Assembly: GCF_000186465.1 (NCBI RefSeq)
Contig: NZ_GL636091.1
Span: 1,312,981 to 1,376,980, forward strand
DNA length: 64,000 nucleotides
Direction: 5' to 3'
DNA from: Streptococcus australis ATCC 700641
Lineage (GTDB): Bacteria > Bacillota > Bacilli > Lactobacillales > Streptococcaceae
This document shows, piece after piece, positions 45,235-52,069 of the stretch. The position numbers and the translations under genes are program-made. Below the pieces are notes generated by a model. It was not told the origin of the DNA. It saw only the letters and a list, made by a program, of their open reading frames with translations, and ran no database searches. Within the stretch, counting starts at the first letter, position 1; each line of letters opens with the position of its first letter.

Positions 45235-45669
45235 ATGAGGAAAATCATGTTTGTTGGTTCGGTTGGGGTTGGTAAAACTACTCTAACCCAACGATTAAAA
45301 GGATTAGATATTCAGTATTATAAAACACAAGCAGTACAATTCCACGATAGTATTATTGATACGCCTGGAGAATTTTTACAACATAGACGTTATTATAATG
45401 CGTTGACGGTGACTGCGGCTGAAGCTGAAATTATTGGGCTCTTAATTGCAGCCAATTCAACTATGCAAACTTTTCCTCAAGGATTTTCTTCATTATTTAC
45501 CCAGGATGTCATCGGAATCATTAGTAAGATTGATCTAGTAGACTCTGAGGAACAATTAGAATTTGCTCGCAAACAGCTGTTAGGAGCTGGCGTAAAACAG
45601 ATTTTTGAAATTTCCTCCACTGAAAATACAGGAATAGACGAATTAAAAACCTTTCTTGAAAGTGAGTAA
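45235..45669 (+). CDS. eutP: EutP/PduV-type small GTPase-like protein
   Basis: A 144-residue Ras-like P-loop protein: GSVGVGKTTL (P-loop, residues 7-16), IIDTPGEFLQHR (G3) and ISKIDLVD (G4). EutP/PduV proteins are linked to microcompartments, and a EutP has been reported to have acetate kinase activity; the exact role is open. It starts 9 nt after the phosphatase, so it shares its ANTAR-controlled transcript. Confidence 0.88.
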   Translation: MRKIMFVGSVGVGKTTLTQRLKGLDIQYYKTQAVQFHDSIIDTPGEFLQHRRYYNALTVTAAEAEIIGLLIAANSTMQTFPQGFSSLFTQDVIGIISKIDLVDSEEQLEFARKQLLGAGVKQIFEISSTENTGIDELKTFLESE

Positions 45670-45675
45670 ACATGA

Positions 45676-45681
45676 TATAAT
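45676..45681 (+). promoter_or_regulatory. Possible extended -10 promoter before cobD
   Basis: TGATATAAT lies just after the eutP stop; TTCTTG 17 nt upstream is a poor -35. It could give the cobalamin genes basal expression apart from the phosphatase-eutP transcript. Confidence 0.4.
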
Positions 45682-45719
45682 CTAGTGGTACTACTATAAT
45701 TTTCAAGAAGGAGACGTGT

Positions 45720-46805
45720 ATGATTGTTGAACACGGAGGGAATGGACGTCTATTAGCTGAAAAAAAAGGGAACTCTTCTGAGAATTGGATTGATTTTAGT
45801 GCCAATATCAATCCGCTTGGAGTTTCTACAAGCCTCCGCCAAGTCTTAGTGGACAGTATTGATAGAATTACGGAATATCCGGACATCACAAACCAATATG
45901 AAAAGGATTTGCTGAGGGATCATCATGGAAATCAAGACCTAGAAATACTTTTGTCAAATGGTGCAGTTGGCTTATTTTACGAACTAGCTCAAACCTTAAA
46001 GCCAAAGAGATTACTGATTTTAAGTCCCACCTTCATGGAATATGAAAAAGCTTTTCATCAAGAAGGGACAGAAATTCTTTATCATCATTTAACAGCTCCT
46101 CATTTTACTTGGACTGTGGAAGGTCTATTATCCGCTATAGACCAATTGGAAGCTGGAGATGTTGTCCTATTGTGTAATCCTAATAATCCAACTGGCTCCC
46201 TTGCTCTAGTTGGTCACCTGCTAGAAATCGGAAAAAAATTGATGGAACAGAATATTCATTATATACTAGATGAAGCTTTTATTGACTTTTTAGAAGACGA
46301 GGAAGCATATAGTTTTGTTCCGTACTTGAGTGATTTCGCAAATGCGATTGTCGTTCGCTCTTTAACGAAATTTTACGCTATACCAGGATTACGCTTAGGC
46401 TACGCTCTGGGGATTCATCCTTGTTTAGCAAAAATTAATGAACGAAGAGCTCCATGGACGATCAATGCATTGGCTCTTCAAGCCTTGCCGGTGATTTTAA
46501 AGGATCGAGATTATCAAACTCAAACTTTAAAATGGTTACAGAAGGAGAAAGACTTCCTCTATCAATCCTTGAAATCTTTTTCTTCATTAAGGGTTCTAAA
46601 ACCAAGTGTCAATTATATTTTCTTTCAGTATACGGGATCTAAGGATTTACGTGAAGAATTATGGCGCAATAACATTTTTATCCGCTCCTGTGCGAACTAT
46701 CGCAATTTGACGAGTGATTACTACCGCATTGCGGTTCGTAGTAGAGAGGAGAATAGCTGTTTATTAGCTACCTTAGAAGCGATTCTTGGAGGAAAAGAAG
46801 AGTGA
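45720..46805 (+). CDS. cobD: Threonine-phosphate decarboxylase (cobalamin aminopropanol arm)
   Basis: A 361-residue fold-type I PLP enzyme related to histidinol-phosphate aminotransferase: IDFSANINPLG at the N-terminus, NPNNPTGSL, ILDEAFIDF, and the PLP lysine in SLTKFYAIPGLRLGYA. The N-terminal HGGNGRLLA and ANINPLG mark CobD rather than HisC. It makes (R)-1-amino-2-propanol phosphate from threonine phosphate. The next gene encodes threonine kinase, which supplies that substrate. AGAAGGAGACGTGT precedes the start; 4-nt overlap with pduX. Confidence 0.92.
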   Translation: MIVEHGGNGRLLAEKKGNSSENWIDFSANINPLGVSTSLRQVLVDSIDRITEYPDITNQYEKDLLRDHHGNQDLEILLSNGAVGLFYELAQTLKPKRLLILSPTFMEYEKAFHQEGTEILYHHLTAPHFTWTVEGLLSAIDQLEAGDVVLLCNPNNPTGSLALVGHLLEIGKKLMEQNIHYILDEAFIDFLEDEEAYSFVPYLSDFANAIVVRSLTKFYAIPGLRLGYALGIHPCLAKINERRAPWTINALALQALPVILKDRDYQTQTLKWLQKEKDFLYQSLKSFSSLRVLKPSVNYIFFQYTGSKDLREELWRNNIFIRSCANYRNLTSDYYRIAVRSREENSCLLATLEAILGGKEE

Positions 46806-47677
46806 TGAGGGCAGTAAAAGCATCTTGTCCAGGCTCTTGCGGAGAATTGTTTCAATGTGTGGTAGATGGTGAAGAGTTTTTGATGTCATATGCCATTGAA
46901 AAGAAAAGTCAAGTAGTGATTGGCCCTCAAACAGGTGTCATGGAAGAAGAGTTGCGGCCTAAAATGCTGCAAGTCATCAATGAACTAACAGATCAGATAG
47001 ATTTCGACTATACTTTTCAAACAGATATTTCTGTTGGGAAGGGCTATTCTAGCAGTACAGCGGATATGCTCTCGATCTTAGGAGCTTATTCTGCCTATAG
47101 ACATGAAAAAGTATCGGTTCCCTTATTAACCAGTCTTTGTTCAAAGATTGAACCAAGTGACTCCGTTGGATTTTCAGACTGGACCGTGATGAATCCTCTT
47201 AATGGTGCGATTCAATGGCAGACAAGGTGGAAGCCAAAGCTATATGTGTACATTCTAGAGCCAGATCAAATGGTTGATACGACGACTTTCATAAGAATGA
47301 CGGATAGTCCCTTATATCCTGCTGACCAATCAAAAACATTGTTGACTGATTTTAAAATAGCCTGTGACAAGCAAAATGTGCAGCTATTAGGCGCCGTTGC
47401 GACTAAAAGTGCTTTATTGAATAATAAACGACTACCCAAACCCTATTTAAACGATATTATCGACATAGTAAATGAATTAGGTTTACTAGGGGTTAATGTT
47501 GCCCATAGTGGTAGTATTGTTGGCATTCTGCTGACAGAAGAGAAACTGATGCGCATGGCTGAGTTAGAAGAACGACTGTCTCATCATCCTTTAGCAAGCT
47601 ACTATTCTCTCAGAAATCTAAGCAAGATTATATACGACGGGCTCCAGGTAAAGAAGGTGGAGGAGATCCTTGAATAG
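46802..47677 (+). CDS. pduX: L-threonine kinase
   Basis: A 291-residue GHMP-superfamily kinase starting ASCPGSCGELFQCV, with the ATP-binding SVGKGYSSSTAD motif near residues 77-88 and the C-terminal GVNVAHSGSIVGILL. PduX phosphorylates L-threonine for the cobalamin linker. It overlaps cobD by 4 nt. Two ATGs (46802, 46805) are possible starts. Its final codons are part of a 72-bp tandem duplication that separates it from cobT. Confidence 0.92.
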   Translation: MMRAVKASCPGSCGELFQCVVDGEEFLMSYAIEKKSQVVIGPQTGVMEEELRPKMLQVINELTDQIDFDYTFQTDISVGKGYSSSTADMLSILGAYSAYRHEKVSVPLLTSLCSKIEPSDSVGFSDWTVMNPLNGAIQWQTRWKPKLYVYILEPDQMVDTTTFIRMTDSPLYPADQSKTLLTDFKIACDKQNVQLLGAVATKSALLNNKRLPKPYLNDIIDIVNELGLLGVNVAHSGSIVGILLTEEKLMRMAELEERLSHHPLASYYSLRNLSKIIYDGLQVKKVEEILE

Positions 47678-47791
47678 TCAAGAAGAATTAAATCAAATCT
47701 TAGATAAAATTGTACCCATGTAAAGAAGGTGGAGGAGATCCTTGAATAGGCAAGAAGAATTAAATCAAATCTTAGATAAAATTGTACCCAT
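47648..47791 (+). repeat. 72-bp tandem duplication at the pduX/cobT junction
   Basis: The unit GTAAAGAAGGTGGAGGAG...GTACCCAT occurs twice in direct succession (47648-47719 and 47720-47791) with one difference (T47678 versus G47750). It holds the end of pduX, the ribosome site and the first 17 codons of cobT. In the ancestral arrangement the cobT TTG start overlapped the pduX stop (TTGAATAG). Confidence 0.9.
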
Positions 47792-48806
47792 TAATGCTAC
47801 AGCATTAGAAGAGGGTGTAAAGGTGTGTGATCACTTAGCAAAACCTCTTGGTGCATTAGGTAAAATGGAAAAAATTTATGCCAAGCTATATGCGATGTTT
47901 CCTAACAAAATCCAGCTATCAAAAAAAATCGTCATGATCTATGTAGCGGATAATGGAATTTGTGAAGAAGGAATCTCCTCAAATCCTATCGAAACAACCT
48001 TTATTGTAGCCAATAATATCAGAAATGGTAAAGCAGGGGTTTGTAATATTGCAGAACATGCTGGGTCTGATATTTGTGTCATTGATATTGGTTGTAAGAG
48101 TCAAATTTATTCCGATAATCCGGACCATGTGTTACATGGAACTCGCAATATGCTAAAAGAAGCTGCCATGACTCGAGAGGAAGCCATTGAAGCTATTTTA
48201 GTTGGGTATAGAAGAACAGTTGAAAAGATCAATCAGGGCTATACCTTATTTGGAACAGGAGAGATGGGGGTTGGAAATACCACAACTTCCGCAGCAGTCA
48301 TTGCTGCCACTTTGGGAATTCCTGCCCAAAAGGTAACAGGTTACGGAGCGGGTGTGACTGAAGATATGAAGGCTCATAAAGCAGCTGTCATTCAAGAAGC
48401 GGTAACCAAACACGCTCCCTATAGTGATATCATCGATCTCGTCTCCAAAGTTGGTGGCCTAGACATGTTGGGGATGGTTGGCACCTATTTAGCTTGTGCC
48501 CAGTACCAACTTCCTTGTGTCATTGATGGGTTGATTTCTTTGACAGGATTCTTAATTGCTTCACAGTTAAAGAAAGAAGTAGTTGACTACTGTTTTCCAT
48601 CTCATTGTTCTACAGAACCGGGCTATCAAATTGTTTCGGATTATTTAGGCTTATCCCCGATGCTTCAGATGGATATGCGCTTAGGGGAAGGATCAGGTTG
48701 TCCTTTAGCTTTCTTTTTAATGGAAAGTTCTGTATACACCATAGAGCGTATGCCAACTTTTGAGGAGGGAAAACTGGACCGGGATGACTACGTCGACATT
48801 AGATAA
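47742..48806 (+). CDS. cobT: Nicotinate-nucleotide-dimethylbenzimidazole phosphoribosyltransferase
   Basis: A 354-residue CobT: IVMIYVADNGICEEGIS, then GTGEMGVGNTTTSAA and the C-terminal MDMRLGEGSGCPLAFF with the catalytic Glu region. It activates the lower-ligand base of cobalamin. The TTG start after GGAGGAGATCC was chosen by family N-terminus. A duplicated upstream copy of the same TTG and 16 codons ends at TAA just before it, so ribosomes may first read a 17-codon dead-end frame. Confidence 0.93.
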   Translation: MNRQEELNQILDKIVPINATALEEGVKVCDHLAKPLGALGKMEKIYAKLYAMFPNKIQLSKKIVMIYVADNGICEEGISSNPIETTFIVANNIRNGKAGVCNIAEHAGSDICVIDIGCKSQIYSDNPDHVLHGTRNMLKEAAMTREEAIEAILVGYRRTVEKINQGYTLFGTGEMGVGNTTTSAAVIAATLGIPAQKVTGYGAGVTEDMKAHKAAVIQEAVTKHAPYSDIIDLVSKVGGLDMLGMVGTYLACAQYQLPCVIDGLISLTGFLIASQLKKEVVDYCFPSHCSTEPGYQIVSDYLGLSPMLQMDMRLGEGSGCPLAFFLMESSVYTIERMPTFEEGKLDRDDYVDIR

Positions 48807-48827
48807 AGGCTAATAAAGGAGGAAAAT

Positions 48828-49430
48828 ATGCAACTATATACAAAGACTGGAGATAAAGGCCTTACAAAATTAGTAGGTGGCCAAAGTGTTGCAAAAGATT
48901 CAGATCGTGTCAATGCTTATGGTACCGTAGATGAATTAAACACTTGGGTCGGTTATACGATTAGTAAAATGGATCCAGCTGATGAATTGAGAGACGAACT
49001 GTATCAGTTACAGAATTACCTGTTTGATTGTGGTTCTGATTTGTCTACTCCTCATGGTGTATACCCATATAAAGTAGATGAAAGCCTCGTTAAATGGATT
49101 GAAGAACGAATTGATACTTATGCGGATATCCCGCCAGCTCTGGAAAGATTTATTTTACCTGGTGGCGATGAAATTGCTTCTATGATTCATGTAGCAAGAA
49201 CCATTGCTCGGCGTGCAGAGCGCCTTGTGGTAGCGACCATGTGGACGAATGAAATCAATAATCAAGTCTTGATTTTTATCAATCGTTTATCTGATTATTT
49301 CTTTGCGCTTGCACGTGTCATTAACTATCGTAAACACTGCCAAGATATTCCTTATGAAAGAGGAGCTAAGGTGTTCCACAATATTACAAAGGCAGATGTG
49401 GAGCGTTGGGCACAGAAGAATAATAGCTAA
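48828..49430 (+). CDS. pduO: ATP:cob(I)alamin adenosyltransferase, PduO type
   Basis: A 200-residue PduO-type (MMAB-like) adenosyltransferase: YTKTGDKGLTKLVGGQSVAKDSDRVNAYGTVDELN (ATP-binding N-terminus) and VARTIARRAERLVV with the conserved arginines. It makes adenosylcobalamin, the cofactor of PduCDE and of EutBC, and the ligand of the riboswitch just downstream. The C-terminal DUF336 part of two-domain PduO is absent and is encoded separately at 57.2 kb. It is the last gene of the cobalamin group. Confidence 0.93.
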   Translation: MQLYTKTGDKGLTKLVGGQSVAKDSDRVNAYGTVDELNTWVGYTISKMDPADELRDELYQLQNYLFDCGSDLSTPHGVYPYKVDESLVKWIEERIDTYADIPPALERFILPGGDEIASMIHVARTIARRAERLVVATMWTNEINNQVLIFINRLSDYFFALARVINYRKHCQDIPYERGAKVFHNITKADVERWAQKNNS

Positions 49431-49434
49431 TAGA

Positions 49435-49475
49435 AAAAGCACTACCCAAACTAAAATAGGGTAGTGCTTTTCTGT
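49435..49475 (+). terminator. Terminator after pduO
   Basis: AAAAGCACTACCC and GGGTAGTGCTTTT form a perfect 13-bp stem with an 11-nt loop. The A/T symmetry makes it usable from both strands. Confidence 0.85.
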
Positions 49476-49523
49476 TGATGTCGAGACTAAAGTTTTTGAA
49501 TAGAGCATCCTTTAGGAAAATAT

Positions 49524-49915
49524 AAAAAACCTTACCTCCCCAGAGGGAAAGGTAAGGTTCACATTCGAAAGCCATATGTACATCAGTGTACAAACTTCGT
49601 GTTAAGCATCATTGGTTAACAGTAGCTCTCCAAATATTGACTCTGCTTCCTCGCAGATGATGGAAAATCCATCCTTAGAAAATGATACGTACTTAAACGT
49701 AGAGTCAATAGGGGAAAGCACTATTTTGGTGTATTTCCTAACTGACATCACCACCTTACATCGAGGCGTGAAATCTACTAAAATTTAAGAATAAAGACCT
49801 GACTTAAAGCAAAGCTTATCACAGTGGCGGGACCGTGTTGGATTTTCACCAAACTTCCATACCCTTAAAAGTACCAAAATCATTTCTAGTAATTACATGA
49901 TATCATGATCTAGAA
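49524..49915 (-). ncRNA. Cobalamin riboswitch-ANTAR decoy sRNA (EutX/Rli55-like)
   Basis: On the minus strand a cobalamin aptamer (49785-49890) is followed by an expression-platform region. Then come two hexaloop hairpins: GTTAACC-AATGAT-GCTTAAC (49601-49620, one C-C mismatch) and TGTAC-ACTGAT-GTACA (49577-49592). A terminator AACCTTACCT/AGGTAAGGTT with a T tract closes it (49524-49559). Both loops have A1 and G4. This is the layout of EutX in Enterococcus faecalis and Rli55 in Listeria. There, without adenosylcobalamin, the RNA is made full-length and sequesters EutV; with the cofactor it ends early and EutV is free. No protein is encoded. The 5' end is approximate. Confidence 0.85.
49785..49890 (-). 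promoter_or_regulatory. Cobalamin riboswitch aptamer
   Basis: Read on the minus strand: AAGGGTATGGAAG, TTTGGTGAAAATCCAA and the diagnostic ACGGTCCCGCCACTGTGA, then AAGTCAGGTCT. These match the cobalamin riboswitch core (GGUGaaAaUCC, GG-CCCGCCACUGU, aGUCAGG). Downstream CACGCCT...AGGTGGTG and the long-range pair ATTGACTCT/AGAGTCAAT (49706-49698 with 49645-49637) probably form the expression platform. Confidence 0.88.
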
Positions 49916-49964
49916 GAAACTGCAAGTATTATGCTTAAAAATATAAAAATATATGCTTTTTCTT

Positions 49965-49993
49965 TTGCGTTGAAAACGTTTTTATGGTATACT
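49965..49993 (+). promoter_or_regulatory. pdu operon promoter with cre inside spacer
   Basis: TTGCGT (49965-49970), 17-nt spacer, TATACT (49988-49993) preceded by TGG (extended -10). TGAAAACGTTTTTA at 49971-49984 matches cre at 13 of 14 positions and fills the spacer, so CcpA and RNA polymerase should exclude each other. Confidence 0.8.
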
Positions 49994-50002
49994 TTTTATA
50001 AA

Positions 50003-50094
50003 GTACAAAGGAGTACAAATTTAAGCGACGAAGCTATATGAAATATGCCAAAACTTTGTGTGGTTTGGCTGTATTTCATGTGGCTTCTTTTTAT
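50003..50094 (+). promoter_or_regulatory. ANTAR-type dual hairpin and terminator before pduQ
   Basis: P1: GTAC-AAAGGA-GTAC (50003-50016), hexaloop with A1 and G4. P2: AGC-GACGAA-GCT (50024-50035), a hexaloop with G4 but G instead of A at position 1 and only three pairs. The 3' part of P2 (GAAGC, 50030-50034) also forms the base of a long terminator with ATGAAATA/TATTTCAT, GCCAAA/TTTGGC and GAAGC/GCTTC, then TTTTT. The mutually exclusive geometry matches ANTAR antitermination. Confidence 0.72.
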
Positions 50095-50133
50095 GTATTC
50101 TGAAGAGTTTCATCTAGTAAAGGAGGTAAAATA

Positions 50134-50169
50134 ATGAAACTCAAGAAAGAAAGGGGAACAAATGTATAA
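50134..50169 (+). CDS. Putative 11-residue leader peptide overlapping pduQ
   Basis: AAAGGAGG stands 7 nt before an ATG that opens an 11-codon frame (MKLKKERGTNV) ending in TAA inside the pduQ start region (AATGTATAA). The best ribosome site of the region thus serves this mini-frame, and pduQ (AAAGGGG site) would be translated by coupling. It is basic and has no known function. Coding status is untested. Confidence 0.4.
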   Translation: MKLKKERGTNV

Positions 50170-51304
50170 CATTTACTACAAAACACAAATTTATGTCGGT
50201 AAGGGTGCCTTGGCTCACTTGGGCGATTATCACAACCAATCGATATTGGTTGTTGCTGATCCATTTTTAAAAGAATCTGGACAGTTGGATCGAATTCTTG
50301 AATTCTTAGATACAAGTAACGATCTTGTGATCTTTACGGATATCGTTCCAGATCCGCCAATTGATGTCATCGTGGCAGGGATTAAAGCTACTGAAGGAAA
50401 ATCAATCGATATTGTCTTATCAGTTGGTGGGGGATCTGCAATCGATGCTTCTAAAGCCATGTATTACTTTGCTAAGAAACAAGGTGTCTTTAAAGATGTG
50501 AAACTAATCTCTATACCGACTACTAGTGGTACAGGCTCTGAAGTAACTAGTTTTGCAGTGATTACCGATGCAGAGAAAGAACAGAAGTATCCGATTGTCG
50601 ATTGGGATATTTTACCGGATGTCGCAATTTTGGATTCGAATTTGGTGGAAACTTTACCAGCTAATATCACAGCTGATACTGGTATGGATGTGTTGACGCA
50701 TGCAATCGAGGCTTATGTTTCTAATAAAGCAACTGATTTTTCTGACGCTTTAGCTGAAAAAGCTATCAAATTAGTTTTTGAATACTTACCTCGTGCATAC
50801 AAAGATGGCCATGATTTAGAAGCTCGTGAAAAAATGCATGTAGCCTCTACTTTGGCAGGAATGGCCTTCAACTCAGCTTCATTGGGGATCAATCATAGTA
50901 TCGCCCATGCCGCAGGAGCAAAATTCCATATCCCACATGGACGTCTCAACAGCATCTTAATGCCACATATTATCCAGTATAATGCCAATGTTACAACTAA
51001 TGGTGTCCGCACAGGTAATTTGAATAAAGAAACTGCTGAACGCTATCAACAGATTGCTCGTTTATTAGGCTTGAGTGCTTCTACACCTGTTCTTGGTGTA
51101 CGACAACTAGTCGATGCTGTTCGGAAACTTCAGAAGAAATTAGATCACCCAACTTCATTGAGCGCTTATGGAGTAGGACTTGAAGATTTTAATGAAAATA
51201 AGCGGGAGATTGCAGAAGCAGCCTTAGTGGATAAGTGTACGATTACGAATCCAAGAGTTCCTACAGTTGAAGAATTGTTGAAAGTTGTAGAACAGGCTTT
51301 TTAA
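50162..51304 (+). CDS. pduQ: Iron-dependent alcohol dehydrogenase (1-propanol/1,3-propanediol dehydrogenase)
   Basis: A 380-residue group III alcohol dehydrogenase: GGGSAIDASKAM (nucleotide loop), IPTTSGTGSEVTSFAV, and the iron ligands in DTGMDVLTHAIEAYVS and LGINHSIAHAAGAKFHIPHG. In pdu operons it reduces propionaldehyde to propanol and regenerates NAD; on glycerol-derived 3-hydroxypropionaldehyde it would make 1,3-propanediol. It is the first gene of the dehydratase operon, behind the CcpA/ANTAR-controlled leader. Confidence 0.9.
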   Translation: MYNIYYKTQIYVGKGALAHLGDYHNQSILVVADPFLKESGQLDRILEFLDTSNDLVIFTDIVPDPPIDVIVAGIKATEGKSIDIVLSVGGGSAIDASKAMYYFAKKQGVFKDVKLISIPTTSGTGSEVTSFAVITDAEKEQKYPIVDWDILPDVAILDSNLVETLPANITADTGMDVLTHAIEAYVSNKATDFSDALAEKAIKLVFEYLPRAYKDGHDLEAREKMHVASTLAGMAFNSASLGINHSIAHAAGAKFHIPHGRLNSILMPHIIQYNANVTTNGVRTGNLNKETAERYQQIARLLGLSASTPVLGVRQLVDAVRKLQKKLDHPTSLSAYGVGLEDFNENKREIAEAALVDKCTITNPRVPTVEELLKVVEQAF

Positions 51305-51346
51305 AAATATTACAGTCGTTTTTATCATACATAAAGGAGTAATAAA

Positions 51347-52051
51347 ATGGCTAATAATTGTAATGTTACTGAATTTGTTGGTTCAAATCCAACAGGAGAT
51401 ACCATTGGTCTCGTGATTGCCAATGTCGATCAACAGTTGTTGGATGCTATGAAGTTGAAAAAATACTATCGGTCTATTGGTATTGTAGGTGCTCGTACAG
51501 GAGCTGGACCTCATATTATGGCTGCAGATGAAGCTGTAAAAGCTACAAATACAGAGATCGTTAGCATCGAATTACCTCGTGATACAAAAGGTGGAGCAGG
51601 ACATGGTAACTTAATTATCTTTGGTGGAGAAGATGTATCAGATGTACGCCGTGCAGTAGAAGTAACTTTAGGAGAAGTCAATCGTACATTTGGGGATGTC
51701 TATGCCAATGAAGCAGGCCATATCGAATTGCAATACACTGCGAGAGCAAGCCATGCCATCGAAACAGCTTTTGGTGCTGAAGTTGGTCGTGCCTTTGGTC
51801 TCATTGTAGGTGCGCCTGCAGCCATCGGAGTTGTTATGGCGGATACTGCAGTTAAATCAGCTACAGTTGATGTTGTTGGTTATGCTTCACCAGGTAATGG
51901 TGGAACAAGCCATTCAAATGAGGTTATTTTGTTTATCAGTGGTGATTCTGGAGCAGTGAGACAAGCTGTCGTTTCTGCAAGAGAAATCGGGCTTCAATTG
52001 CTTGGAAGTCTCGGTGACACACCAGTGAATGGTCAGCCATCCTACATTTAG
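51347..52051 (+). CDS. pduB: Tandem-BMC shell protein PduB
   Basis: A 234-residue shell protein with two BMC repeats: DTIGLVIANVDQQLLDAMKLKKYYRSIGIVGARTGAGP and EVGRAFGLIVGAPAAIGVVMADTAVKSATVDVVGYASPG. BMC-T trimers of the PduB/EtuB group form shell facets with possible substrate pores, and the N-terminal NCNVTEFVGSNPTGDTIG resembles the core-tethering extension of PduB. No pduA precedes it, unlike in Salmonella; hexamers presumably come from the eut side. AAGGAGTAATAAA precedes the start. Confidence 0.92.
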   Translation: MANNCNVTEFVGSNPTGDTIGLVIANVDQQLLDAMKLKKYYRSIGIVGARTGAGPHIMAADEAVKATNTEIVSIELPRDTKGGAGHGNLIIFGGEDVSDVRRAVEVTLGEVNRTFGDVYANEAGHIELQYTARASHAIETAFGAEVGRAFGLIVGAPAAIGVVMADTAVKSATVDVVGYASPGNGGTSHSNEVILFISGDSGAVRQAVVSAREIGLQLLGSLGDTPVNGQPSYI

Positions 52052-52069
52052 AGAATGGGGGAATGAAAC

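Noticed and set aside
49501..49600. Small minus-strand proteins between pduO and pduQ
   Set aside because: Frames here coincide with the riboswitch-decoy RNA and have no ribosome sites or family resemblance.
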